A DNA stretch of 61,952 nt. Source: Candidatus Babelota bacterium. Its GTDB lineage: Bacteria > Babelota > Babeliae > Babelales > UASB340. A program made the translations under genes and the position numbers. A model generated the notes under the pieces. It had not been told where the DNA came from. It searched no databases and saw nothing but the letters and a program-made list of their open reading frames with translations. Below, in pieces: positions 1 to 6,827 of the stretch. The stretch covers positions 1-61,952 of the forward strand of contig WJIY01000047.1 of NCBI GenBank assembly GCA_014730005.1, given 5' to 3'. The stretch's first letter is position 1. The number at the start of each line of letters is the position of its first letter.

Positions 1-153
1 CAAACTCGAAGAACAAAAAATTTTCAAACGGAAAAAATCTACAGAGCAGGTTTTAATGGATTTAAGAATTCAAAAAATATACCTGAAAAATTTTCAATCA
101 TACCTGCTGGAGCAAACTATTATGCATTAGGTAAAGTCCTGAGTCAAAAATGA
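1..153 (+). CDS. C-terminal end of an unrecognised protein (cut by window edge)
   Basis: An open frame runs from base 1 to a TGA at 151-153, giving 50 residues that end in PAGANYYALGKVLSQK. It is the longest open frame here on this strand and stops just before a strong hairpin (161-198), as expected for a real gene end. The other two forward frames close earlier. The fragment is too short to assign to a family, and its start lies outside the window. Confidence 0.45.
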   Translation, partial: QTRRTKNFQTEKIYRAGFNGFKNSKNIPEKFSIIPAGANYYALGKVLSQK

Positions 154-160
154 GATTAAT

Positions 161-198
161 AAATATAAGCTTCATTTTTAAAAATGAAGCTTATATTT
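161..198. terminator. Bidirectional terminator between convergent genes
   Basis: Two arms (161-179 and 180-198) are exact reverse complements, an AT-rich stem with GAAGC in the middle and T-rich flanks on both sides. It lies between the + gene ending at 153 and the - gene ending at 191, and it contains the stop codon of the latter. Confidence 0.8.
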
Positions 199-1024
199 TA
201 CAAATAGCTTTCGCCTCATTGATAACTTTATCTATTTTATTTTTAGAAAAATTTAATCTCCCCAGCATTTTTTTATTTTTATAAAGTTGTTTGCATAAAA
301 CAATACTATTTTCAACTAAAAACTTTTTTTGTTTCTTATTCAAATTTGATAACGCAGTTATAGGATGTAATTTTGTTTTATCAATTAATTGGGCTAAATT
401 ATCTTTTTTTGGATAAGACCACCCAATAAGTTTCAATTTCTCACATTGAGCATAATCAATTGCATGTTTAGTAAATTTTGTATTTGTAACAATGCATGCT
501 TTATTATATTTTTTATTTTTTTTAATACCATTTAAGTCATCTAATCGAGCTTTAACATATAAAATAACTTGCAAATGAGTTTTTATTCCTCTGTAATTAT
601 GAAATTTACACTCTATAAAATCTGGAATAGAATTATTAAAAATAACCACATCAAGCTCATGAGAAACGCATTTGCCTTTTACTATCTGATTTAATTTTAT
701 TTTAAAGTCTAATTCCTTAAAAATTTGTCCCACAAATTTTTCAAAAGGATAACCTGTTGGCCCTAAGTCTTTTAATGCATATTTTATGCTATACCTACCA
801 GCAACACCTTGATCATATTTTTTTAAAAATCTATGAGCAAATTTATAAATTTCATGTGCAGTATTAAATTGTTTTCCTTTATCGAATTTTTCTTTTTTTA
901 CTTTTTCAATAATTTTATCTATCGAATCTTTAGACGCTCCTGTTTTTTTTAATGAGCTAAAAAGTTTTTTAAAATCAAATACTTCTTTTTCTCCAGATGC
1001 CTTTTTTATATAAAATTTTTTCAT
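191..1024 (-). CDS. ATP-cone plus Mrr-type restriction endonuclease domain protein
   Basis: A protein of 277 residues. The first ~90 residues resemble an ATP-cone (KKASGEKEVFDFKKL near the start, later a KKYDQGVAGRYSIKYAL segment). The central part (about 95-200) has the Mrr/PD-(D/E)XK nuclease pattern: GYPFEKFVGQIF, then HELDVVIFNN and FIECKFHNYRG, giving the Asp and the Glu-x-Lys pair of the active site. Proteins with this architecture are usually annotated as restriction-endonuclease-like and their target is generally unknown. The C-terminal ~60 residues are Lys-rich and unassigned. No methyltransferase lies nearby, so a classical restriction-modification pair is not supported. It is divergent from the MazG-like gene. 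Confidence 0.75.
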   Translation of the reverse strand: MKKFYIKKASGEKEVFDFKKLFSSLKKTGASKDSIDKIIEKVKKEKFDKGKQFNTAHEIYKFAHRFLKKYDQGVAGRYSIKYALKDLGPTGYPFEKFVGQIFKELDFKIKLNQIVKGKCVSHELDVVIFNNSIPDFIECKFHNYRGIKTHLQVILYVKARLDDLNGIKKNKKYNKACIVTNTKFTKHAIDYAQCEKLKLIGWSYPKKDNLAQLIDKTKLHPITALSNLNKKQKKFLVENSIVLCKQLYKNKKMLGRLNFSKNKIDKVINEAKAICKI

Positions 1025-1128
1025 ATTAATCCTACAAAAATTTTATATTAGATTGTAAAAAAATTAATAACTAATAAACTGTTTTTTCAATATTTTTAAA
1101 TAAAACAAAAAAAATAAGGATCATAAAA

Positions 1129-1455
1129 ATGTTTACAGATAAATTGAAAAATTTCATAAAAGATCAAGAACACCGAGTACAAAAATATTACAAAATTGAA
1201 GATAAAAAAATCTTTGCACTTATAGGAATGAATAAATTAACTGAAGAAATAGGCGAACTTGCACGTGAAATTTTAGCAAGTCAAAAAATACGTCATAAAG
1301 ATAAAGTTAATAATCATAATACAGAAACACTAAGTCTGGAATTTGCAGATGTTATAATAACAACACTAATTTTAGCACAAACAACAGGAATTGATCTTGA
1401 AAAAGCCCTTAAAATAAAAATTGAAAAAGTAACAAAAAAATATGACAATCTTTAA
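1129..1455 (+). CDS. MazG-like nucleotide pyrophosphohydrolase
   Basis: A 108-residue all-helical protein of the MazG/NTP-PPase superfamily, which hydrolyses nucleoside triphosphates to monophosphate and pyrophosphate, often as house-cleaning of abnormal nucleotides. The metal-binding pattern is visible: KLTEEIGELAREI (the E-x-x-E helix, about residues 36-48) and later LEFADVIITTLILA (the E-x-x-D helix, about 80-93). The length fits a single-domain MazG-like protein, not the two-domain E. coli MazG. An AAGGA ribosome site lies about 10 bases upstream of the ATG. It appears monocistronic, with a strong terminator following at 1477-1530. Confidence 0.8.
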   Translation: MFTDKLKNFIKDQEHRVQKYYKIEDKKIFALIGMNKLTEEIGELAREILASQKIRHKDKVNNHNTETLSLEFADVIITTLILAQTTGIDLEKALKIKIEKVTKKYDNL

Positions 1456-1476
1456 TAAATGTCCTTATTGCCCAAA

Positions 1477-1530
1477 AAACCTATAAAAATCAATGATTAA
1501 GCTAAAAAAAGTATTGATTTTTATAGGTTT
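1477..1530 (+). terminator. Terminator after the MazG-like gene
   Basis: A perfect 18-bp stem (1477-1494 with 1513-1530) with an 18-base loop. The 3' arm ends in TTT and is followed by AATAATATA. It sits in the gap between the MazG-like gene and the next gene at 1614. Confidence 0.75.
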
Positions 1531-1613
1531 AATAATATACCCTTTCAAATAGGGTGGGTTTTCATTTGAACCTTGAAACTAAATAATAATTTTAAATTCA
1601 TTAAGGAGAGTAA

Positions 1614-2399
1614 ATGATAAAAAAATATATTTTTTTAATGTTTTTTATAATAAATTGCACAATTATGCAGGTACATTCTCAAGGCGGAATTCATAAAACA
1701 CAAAATTCAAACCATTCATCCATAGAAAATACAAAAACTAGAATAGACGAAATTCCAAATATAGAATCCGAAATATACAAAATAGCAACAATGAATACAG
1801 ATCCTATTGAAAAACAATTCAAATTAAAGCTTATTCAATCAAAACTAGATTTTTTAGAAAATTATATTAAGGATTTACAAGAACAACTTAATCAACAATT
1901 AAAAATGTTATCTGTAAAAAAAGATGAAAATGAAACTATTGAATCCAAAGAATGCTCTTATAATGAATGGATGCCCATTCTGCGTAGAATATCAATAGGT
2001 TTTATGGGCACCGATCTTGCTATATGTAAAGATAAAATAAAGACTATTCAAAATATTTTAAATACTACAAAACAAAAGGGCCTGGAAAAAGGAAAACAAG
2101 CTTTCATAGAATTCATACAAACAGATGATATTGGCTGGACCACACAAGATAAAATAAAAAATAATGAAATCAAAGAATCCGAACTAAACAAATATGATGA
2201 AAATATGGTTGCTGAATCATATAAAATAAAAAATATTCAAGAAATAGGTAATTGGCCTGAATTTAAAGGGCTACTACTTCAACTTATTAATAATTTAAAA
2301 AAACATCCAAATGTTATGAAAAAATTTTCAAAACATTTTAATGAGACATATTATGAAATTGCTAATACAATCGAATATGATATAAGTACAAAAAAATAA
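1614..2399 (+). CDS. Secreted protein of unknown function
   Basis: A 261-residue protein that I do not recognise. It starts with a Sec-type signal peptide (MIKKYIFLMFFIINCTIMQ, likely cut near residue 22). The mature part is polar and helical, with a probable coiled coil at about 68-100 (Leu, Gln and Lys heptads). Two cysteines (about 120 and 145) flank a short hydrophobic segment, RRISIGFMG. A good AAGGAG ribosome site precedes the ATG. It could be an exported host-interaction protein, since many proteins in this window share the same simple signal-peptide-plus-helical layout, but no domain supports a function. Confidence 0.7.
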   Translation: MIKKYIFLMFFIINCTIMQVHSQGGIHKTQNSNHSSIENTKTRIDEIPNIESEIYKIATMNTDPIEKQFKLKLIQSKLDFLENYIKDLQEQLNQQLKMLSVKKDENETIESKECSYNEWMPILRRISIGFMGTDLAICKDKIKTIQNILNTTKQKGLEKGKQAFIEFIQTDDIGWTTQDKIKNNEIKESELNKYDENMVAESYKIKNIQEIGNWPEFKGLLLQLINNLKKHPNVMKKFSKHFNETYYEIANTIEYDISTKK

Positions 2400-2423
2400 A
2401 CTCATATTTTGACTTTGTAGTAT

Positions 2424-2451
2424 TAAAAACCAAAGAACAAATTTTTTGGTT
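2424..2451 (-). terminator. Terminator of the leftward tRNA-Ala(CGC) gene
   Basis: On the minus strand AACCAAA (2445-2451) pairs with TTTGGTT (2428-2434), followed by a T run. It lies 30 bases beyond the tRNA 3' end, after the palindromic repeat. Confidence 0.65.
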
Positions 2452-2556
2452 CGCCAGCCGCAGCTCTTTAAAGCTAAGGCTGGTGGAGGTGAGCGGAGTC
2501 GAACCGCTGGCCTTCTGTGAGCGAGACAGACGCTCTACCAACTGAGCTACACCCCC
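2452..2556 (-). repeat. tRNA 3'-tail palindromic repeat, copy 1 (with tRNA)
   Basis: Immediately after the tRNA CCA, the minus strand reads CCAGCC, about 18 bases, then GGCTGG: a 6-bp stem starting at the encoded CCA end. The same layout follows the tRNA-Ala(TGC) and tRNA-Ile genes and the tRNA-like remnant at 3396-3471. In this copy the inner sequence differs, so it is the most diverged. Confidence 0.6.
2481..2556 (-). tRNA. tRNA-Ala, anticodon CGC, unusual loop
   Basis: A complete 76-base cloverleaf with encoded CCA. The acceptor carries the G3:U70 pair that defines alanine identity. The anticodon stem is TCTGT/ACAGA and the loop is CTCGCTC, placing CGC at 34-36 and, unusually, U at position 37, where a purine is normal. 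Apart from the anticodon arm and one compensated acceptor pair (7:66), it is identical to the tRNA-Ala(TGC) at 3818-3893, so it is a duplicated Ala gene with a different anticodon arm. It abuts the terminator hairpin of the upstream gene and shows no clear promoter of its own. Confidence 0.85.
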
Positions 2557-2609
2557 TTGATAAATTTATGGTGAAGCTATACTAAGCTTCACCTGATAAA
2601 ATTTATCAA
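2557..2609 (-). terminator. Terminator of the ankyrin-like gene
   Basis: Inner arms GGTGAAGCT (2570-2578) and AGCTTCACC (2585-2593), with outer AT-rich arms TTGATAAAT (2557-2565) and ATTTATCAA (2601-2609). It lies just after the minus-strand gene ending at 2620 and directly before the tRNA-Ala gene. Confidence 0.7.
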
Positions 2610-2619
2610 AAGAATAAAA

Positions 2620-3201
2620 CTAACAACTTTTAAGAAAATTAACAATATCTTGATATCCTAATTTTTCTGCTAATTCTAATGCTGTTAAACCAATATAATC
2701 TGTATATTTACTATAATCATTTTTCTGTATTTTTAAATATAAATCTGCTCCAGCGAATACAAAAATTTTAACCAAATTTAAATCATTATATAAAACAGAT
2801 GCATGCAAAGGACTAAATCCTGGATATAAATCTTGCGAGAGTGCACTATTAAAATTCGCCGCCGCAGTGTTTCTACTACACGTTATAAAACCAACTGATA
2901 TTCCATTATAAATATCTAAATTCCATTTCAATATTTTAATTCCATTACCGATGGCACGATAATAATCATCGTTGTCCAAACCAGACATTATTAAAGGTTG
3001 TACTAAATTTATTTTCAAATATAATAGCAACTGCTCCATATCACAAATACGAGTAGCTAAATTAACTTTTCTATCGTTTGTAAAATAAGAATTTATAGTT
3101 GATAACTGCGTATTAACCCACAAATAGTTTACATTAGCAAAAATTGGATTTAAAAAAACAAATGTCATTAAAATAAATAAATAATTTTTTATATTTTGCA
3201 T
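2620..3201 (-). CDS. Secreted ankyrin-repeat protein
   Basis: A 193-residue protein with a signal peptide (MQNIKNYLFILMTFVFLNPIFA, likely cut after Ala22). The C-terminal half holds ankyrin-type repeats: a GFSPLHASVLYNDLNLVK segment followed by an AGADLYLK turn, then GLTALELAEKLGYQDIV to the end. At most two or three repeats are recognisable. The N-terminal ~100 mature residues are unassigned. Secreted ankyrin proteins are typical host-binding effectors of amoeba-associated bacteria, so an effector role is inferred, not shown. A terminator follows at 2557-2609. Confidence 0.75.
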   Translation of the reverse strand: MQNIKNYLFILMTFVFLNPIFANVNYLWVNTQLSTINSYFTNDRKVNLATRICDMEQLLLYLKINLVQPLIMSGLDNDDYYRAIGNGIKILKWNLDIYNGISVGFITCSRNTAAANFNSALSQDLYPGFSPLHASVLYNDLNLVKIFVFAGADLYLKIQKNDYSKYTDYIGLTALELAEKLGYQDIVNFLKSC

Positions 3202-3349
3202 ACCTAACCTTTCACCAAATTGTTTTTACCTCAACAAATATCCAAATTTTTTTTAAATCATAATCAATCTCCTTATATAAAATTTGTTTTAAATTTCATA
3301 TAAATTATCAAATGTTTTAATAAGATCAATTCATAATTTTTAATTTGAC

Positions 3350-3388
3350 AAAAAAAAGCCATTGAAAAATTTTTCAACGGCTTTTTAA
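3350..3388 (-). terminator. Terminator downstream of the tRNA-Ile/tRNA-Ala unit
   Basis: AAAAAGCC (3353-3360) pairs with GGCTTTTT (3379-3386) around an inner TTGAAAAATTTTTCAA palindrome, with T runs on both sides. It closes the leftward tRNA transcription unit before the ankyrin-like gene. Confidence 0.8.
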
Positions 3389-3395
3389 ACAGATA

Positions 3396-3471
3396 TTTAT
3401 CAAACCTATTACTCTGGCCTGCCAGCCGTAGCCACAAAGGGCGAAGGCTGGTGGAAGTAAGCGGAGTCGAA
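3396..3471 (-). repeat. Direct repeat containing a tRNA 3' end (distal copy)
   Basis: These 76 bases match 3764-3840 except for one indel and one substitution (TGGAAG versus TGGAGG). The repeat spans TTATCAAACC, the palindrome GGCCTGCCAGCC to GGCTGG, the CCA end and part of the acceptor and T arm of tRNA-Ala. Here the tRNA sequence breaks off inside the T arm, so this copy cannot make a tRNA. With the proximal copy it brackets the GIY-YIG remnant like the two ends of an integrated element. Confidence 0.75.
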
Positions 3472-3512
3472 TCCTCCTTCGCCTATGTTGCTATGGAGAA
3501 CAAGCCGATCAC

Positions 3513-3749
3513 TTATAACAAATGATTCTTAACAAAAGCCTTACCAGATCACTATTTTAAAGCTATAACCTTTGATTTTTCTTTACATGCAAAATAATTA
3601 TGTAGCATCCAAGGTATATACTTAGCTGTATATATAAATTTTACTTCATTATGTACCAATAACCGATGTATACATTCATGGTATAACCTATATATTTTTT
3701 TAGGAAACTTTATTGATCTTAAAAGATAAACATAATACAAGTTGCTCAT
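3513..3749 (-). pseudogene. Decayed GIY-YIG endonuclease
   Basis: The frame from ATG at 3749 reads MSNLYYVYLLRSIKFPKKIY, the N-terminus of the small single-domain GIY-YIG nucleases, and continues with LLVHNEVKFIYTAKYIPW, also typical. The second part of the GIY-YIG signature is damaged (Y-R-L-Y-H instead of Y-x-G-x-T). After VIALK come two in-frame stops (TAG TGA, 3549-3554), and then the same frame resumes SGKAFVKNHLL and stops at 3513. Family members end in a YLKSGSGRAF-like tail, so the region that should supply the catalytic Glu is deleted or mutated. It is an inactive remnant lying between two tRNA-end repeats. Confidence 0.8.
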
Positions 3750-3763
3750 ACGAAATCATTATT

Positions 3764-3840
3764 TTTATCAAACCTTATTACTCTGGCCTGCCAGCCGTAG
3801 CCACAAAGGGCGAAGGCTGGTGGAGGTAAGCGGAGTCGAA
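3764..3840 (-). repeat. Direct repeat overlapping tRNA-Ala 3' end (proximal copy)
   Basis: Near-identical to 3396-3471. It covers the 3' flank palindrome and the last ~20 bases of the functional tRNA-Ala(TGC). The arrangement is what insertion at a tRNA 3' end produces: one copy keeps the tRNA intact and the other marks the far end. Confidence 0.75.
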
Positions 3841-3893
3841 CCGCTGGCCTTCCGCGTGCAAAGCGGACGCTCTACCAACTGAGCTATACCCCC
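3818..3893 (-). tRNA. tRNA-Ala, anticodon TGC
   Basis: A complete 76-base cloverleaf with encoded CCA. Acceptor GGGGGTA pairs with TACCTCC, including G3:U70. Anticodon stem TCCGC/GCGGA, loop TTTGCAC (anticodon TGC, A37). It lies 154 bases downstream of tRNA-Ile in the same direction, the Ile-Ala pair usually found inside rRNA operons, but no rRNA is present here. Confidence 0.95.
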
Positions 3894-4013
3894 GTAAATT
3901 TCAATATTGCCCCAACTGCTTCTCCTGCATAAAGACACAGTGCAAAAAGTAAGACCAAGAACTTCAAGCCTTTTATAAAAGCTTGCAACTTTTAATGAAT
4001 CAAACTATCTATC

Positions 4014-4047
4014 TGGCCTGCCAGCTGTAGCCATGCAGAACAAAGGC
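4014..4047 (-). repeat. tRNA 3'-tail palindromic repeat after tRNA-Ile
   Basis: Reading leftward from the tRNA-Ile CCA: CCAGCC, about 18 bases, then AGCTGGCAGGCC. It has the same frame as the tails of the two tRNA-Ala genes, with a diverged loop and one changed stem base. Confidence 0.6.
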
Positions 4048-4124
4048 TGGTGGGCCTAAGTCGACTCGAACGACTGACCTCTCCGTTATCAGCGGAGTGC
4101 TCTAACCAACTGAGCTATAGGCCC
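4048..4124 (-). tRNA. tRNA-Ile, anticodon GAT
   Basis: A 77-base cloverleaf with encoded CCA. Acceptor GGGCCTA/TAGGCCC, anticodon stem CTCCG/CGGAG, loop CTGATAA. First gene of the leftward tRNA unit, preceded by a near-consensus promoter at 4146-4174. Confidence 0.95.
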
Positions 4125-4145
4125 AAATATTTCATTTATGTTTGA

Positions 4146-4174
4146 ATTATATAAACTTTTTTGGATAGTTGCAA
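4146..4174 (-). promoter_or_regulatory. Promoter of the tRNA-Ile/tRNA-Ala unit
   Basis: On the minus strand TTGCAA (4169-4174), 17 bases, then TATAAT (4146-4151). The predicted start falls a few bases upstream of the tRNA-Ile 5' end. Confidence 0.65.
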
Positions 4175-4224
4175 TAATAATTCCAATTTTGTCTTATCTA
4201 AATTAACAAAAAAATCTTACTTTG

Positions 4225-4252
4225 TTGACCCAATCTACATAAAAAATATATT
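4225..4252 (+). promoter_or_regulatory. Promoter of the small basic protein gene
   Basis: TTGACC (4225-4230), 16 bases, TATATT (4247-4252), each five of six from consensus. It points at the gene starting at 4295, with a predicted leader of about 35 bases. Confidence 0.65.
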
Positions 4253-4294
4253 TTAAAGATGACAATGCAACTTGAATTAAAAGGGGGAGCTATT

Positions 4295-4504
4295 ATGAAA
4301 AAATGGCGTATAACTGGAATATTTCGAAATAAAAAAAATATACAAACAATTGAGGAAGAAAATCCTCAACACAAAAAATTTAAATATCCTAAAATAAAGA
4401 AGTTAAAAAGATTAGCAACTAAAATAAAGCATTCATTGAAAGCATACTTTCCTAAACGAATATGGCCAAAACCTCAGAAAAACAGAAAAGGACCAAAGGT
4501 ATAA
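4295..4504 (+). CDS. Small, very basic protein of unknown function
   Basis: A 69-residue protein starting at the ATG at 4295, chosen because AAGGGGGAG lies at the correct distance. An earlier in-frame ATG at 4259 coincides with the predicted transcription start and has no ribosome site. Over a third of the residues are Lys or Arg, with few acids (one EEE patch) and several prolines near the C-terminus (PKRIWPKPQKNRKGPKV). There is no signal peptide or membrane segment. The composition would suit a nucleic-acid-binding or ribosome-associated protein, but no family is recognised. The strong promoter argues that it is expressed. Confidence 0.6.
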   Translation: MKKWRITGIFRNKKNIQTIEEENPQHKKFKYPKIKKLKRLATKIKHSLKAYFPKRIWPKPQKNRKGPKV

Positions 4505-4627
4505 TTTTAGCTTTTTTATTCTTTAAACCTTAAATTTAAACACTTCTTGCTCCATTTCACCCTTTCCTTATACTAAAAAATAGATTCTTTAATAAATTTT
4601 ATAATATTATATTTTTTGAGAAGCATT

Positions 4628-5710
4628 ATGCTAATCGATGATTTACAAGCAAAATTAAAAGAAATAGAACCCGATTTTTTAGCTATTAAAGAATTTTGGC
4701 AAAAATCCAAAATCGAAAACCAATATAACGATTTAACCCAAAAGATCAACCAGGAAGATTTTTGGCAAAATCCAAATCAAGCAAAAATACTAAAAAAATA
4801 CCAACAATTAAAAGAATTAAATGAGAAATATAATCAAATAGTGCAAAACTACAAAGAAAATCAAGAACTACTTGAACTTTTTTCTCACAATGAAACTGAA
4901 TTAGCAAAAATTAAACCTGAAATTTTGAACTTATGTAATAAAATTAGAAAATTTAAACTTGAAATATTATTAAATAAACCAGAAGATCTAAAAAATTGTT
5001 TTTTGAGTATCAATTCTGGAGCTGGAGGTACTGAATCTCAGGATTGGGCTAACATGTTATTGCGCATGTATCTAAGATTTTGTGAAAAAGAAAATTTTAA
5101 AGTTGATATTCTTGATTATCAAGCAGGAGATGAAGCTGGAATTAAATCTGCAACGCTATTTATTAAAGGTAAATATACTTATGGTTTTTTAAAAAGTGAA
5201 AATGGCATTCATCGTCTTGTAAGAATATCACCCTTTGATGCTAACAAAAGACGACATACTTCTTTTGCTGCAGTAACTGTTATACCCGAAGCAAAAGAAA
5301 AACAAATTGAAATAAATGAAAATGATTTGCGAATTGATACTTATAAAGCAGGTGGTGCAGGGGGTCAGCATGTTAATAAAACGGATTCCGCTGTAAGAAT
5401 TACACATATTCCCACAGGAATTGTTGTTCAATGCCAAAATGAACGATCACAAATACAAAATAAACAAACAGCAATGAAAATGTTAATGGCAAAATTAATA
5501 GAAAAAAAAGAACGGGAACAAAAAGAACAAGAAAAAGCCATTGAAAAGAAAAAAATAGAATGGGGTTCTCAAATTAGGTCTTATGTTCTTCATCCATATA
5601 AAATGGTTAAAGATTTAAGAACAAATTATGAATCATTTCAACCGGAACTTGTTCTTGATGGAGAATTAATAAACTTTATTGAAAAATATTTAGTTGAATT
5701 TACAAATTAA
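4628..5710 (+). CDS. prfB: Peptide chain release factor 2
   Basis: Class I release factor that recognises UGA and UAA and triggers peptidyl-tRNA hydrolysis on the ribosome. The GGQ hydrolysis motif (about 245-247 of 360) is in [18 protein letters not shown], and the stop-codon-reading SPF tripeptide of RF2 (about 201-203) is in [17 protein letters not shown]1 would have a P-x-T motif instead. The N-terminal coiled-coil domain and total length are normal. I start it at ATG 4628 (GAGAAG 8 bases upstream) rather than the TTG at 4616. The frame is continuous: the programmed +1 frameshift found near codon 25 of many prfB genes is absent. The tilS gene follows 33 bases downstream. Confidence 0.95.
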   Translation: MLIDDLQAKLKEIEPDFLAIKEFWQKSKIENQYNDLTQKINQEDFWQNPNQAKILKKYQQLKELNEKYNQIVQNYKENQELLELFSHNETELAKIKPEILNLCNKIRKFKLEILLNKPEDLKNCFLSINSGAGGTESQDWANMLLRMYLRFCEKENFKVDILDYQAGDEAGIKSATLFIKGKYTYGFLKSENGIHRLVRISPFDANKRRHTSFAAVTVIPEAKEKQIEINENDLRIDTYKAGGAGGQHVNKTDSAVRITHIPTGIVVQCQNERSQIQNKQTAMKMLMAKLIEKKEREQKEQEKAIEKKKIEWGSQIRSYVLHPYKMVKDLRTNYESFQPELVLDGELINFIEKYLVEFTN

Positions 5711-5743
5711 TAAATTTATAAAAAAAAATAATTCTAGATAAAT

Positions 5744-6718
5744 ATGATTTTTACTAAGATTGAAAAAAATATTAAACATATTTTACAAAAAAAACCAACA
5801 ATTATTTTAGGTCTTTCTGGTGGACCTGATTCAGTATTTTTATTATATTTTTTTAAAAAACTAGATACCGAAAAAAAAATTAAATTAATTGCAGCACACC
5901 TTGATCACGGTTGGAGAAAAGAATCTGTAAATGATGTTAAATTTTGCAAATCATTATGTAAAAATAATGACATTCCTTTTATTCACGAACATGCAAATAA
6001 TCTTAAAGCTTGCTTAAAATTTAATGGATCTAAAGAAGAATTTGGTCGAAATTTAAGAAGATTCTTTTTTGAAAATTTACAAAAAATCTATAAAGCCGAC
6101 CTTATTGCCTTAGGACATCACCAACAAGATCAACAAGAGACATTTTTTTGGCGAATTATTAGAGGAAGCAGCCTATGTGGACTTTCATGTATGAGAATTA
6201 TCGATAAGCCTTACATTAGGCCGCTTTTAAATGTATCAAAACACGAAATCTTAAATTATTTAAACGAAAAAAATATCAACTATATAACTGATTCTACAAA
6301 TAGTTCGGATTCTTTTCTGCGAAATAGAATTAGAAAATATGTTCTACCTGCAATGCAAAAATCCGATCTTCGTTTTAATACAAAATTTCAAAGCACTTTA
6401 AAACATCTACAAGAAGAAGAAGATTTTTTTAAAAGATTAACAATAAAATACTACAAAAAAATCTTTACTGCCAAAATTAAAAATCAAAAACAAATTATCT
6501 GTGGAGACTTAAAGCAATTTTTAAGCAAAGAAACAGTATTACAAAAAAGAATGTTAATTTATTGGCTTAATCAAGAAAAAGTTTCATTTAATGCCAGTGA
6601 AAATTATTTCGATGAAATTTTAAGATTTCTCAATAATAATCGCGGAGGTTCACATCAACTTTGTACAAATTGGAAATTAAATAAAAAAAAGAGTCTTTTC
6701 TGGATTGAAAAAAATTAA
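5744..6718 (+). CDS. tilS: tRNA(Ile)-lysidine synthase
   Basis: TilS converts C34 of the CAT-anticodon tRNA-Ile to lysidine, using ATP, so that it reads AUA as isoleucine. The PP-loop LGLSGGPDS is at residues 22-30, followed by the AAHLDHGWR motif (about 50-58) and the LIALGHHQQDQQETFFWR motif (about 120-137), all diagnostic of the family. At 324 residues it is shorter than E. coli TilS (432), so it has the catalytic domain and a reduced C-terminal region, as in many small genomes. It probably shares a transcript with prfB, 33 bases upstream. Confidence 0.93.
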   Translation: MIFTKIEKNIKHILQKKPTIILGLSGGPDSVFLLYFFKKLDTEKKIKLIAAHLDHGWRKESVNDVKFCKSLCKNNDIPFIHEHANNLKACLKFNGSKEEFGRNLRRFFFENLQKIYKADLIALGHHQQDQQETFFWRIIRGSSLCGLSCMRIIDKPYIRPLLNVSKHEILNYLNEKNINYITDSTNSSDSFLRNRIRKYVLPAMQKSDLRFNTKFQSTLKHLQEEEDFFKRLTIKYYKKIFTAKIKNQKQIICGDLKQFLSKETVLQKRMLIYWLNQEKVSFNASENYFDEILRFLNNNRGGSHQLCTNWKLNKKKSLFWIEKN

Positions 6719-6827
6719 CTTTAATTTACAAAATTTTTAATTTAGGTTCATTTATGAACTAAAACAATATAAAATTATAATAGAATTATTTTTATTTGGG
6801 GGAGGAATCAGGAGAGGAAATTTAATA

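Noticed and set aside
3452-3490. A second tRNA downstream of tRNA-Ala(TGC)
   Set aside because: Only the CCA end, acceptor 3' strand and part of the T arm match. The T stem does not pair and no anticodon or D arm exists, so it is a repeat copy and not a tRNA.
3818-4124. Remnant of an rRNA operon around the Ile-Ala tRNA pair
   Set aside because: No 16S, 23S or 5S sequence flanks the pair; the unit has its own promoter and terminator.
4616-4710. Programmed frameshift in prfB
   Set aside because: The RF2 frame is open from ATG 4628 onward; no in-frame TGA or slippery CTTTGA is present near codon 25.
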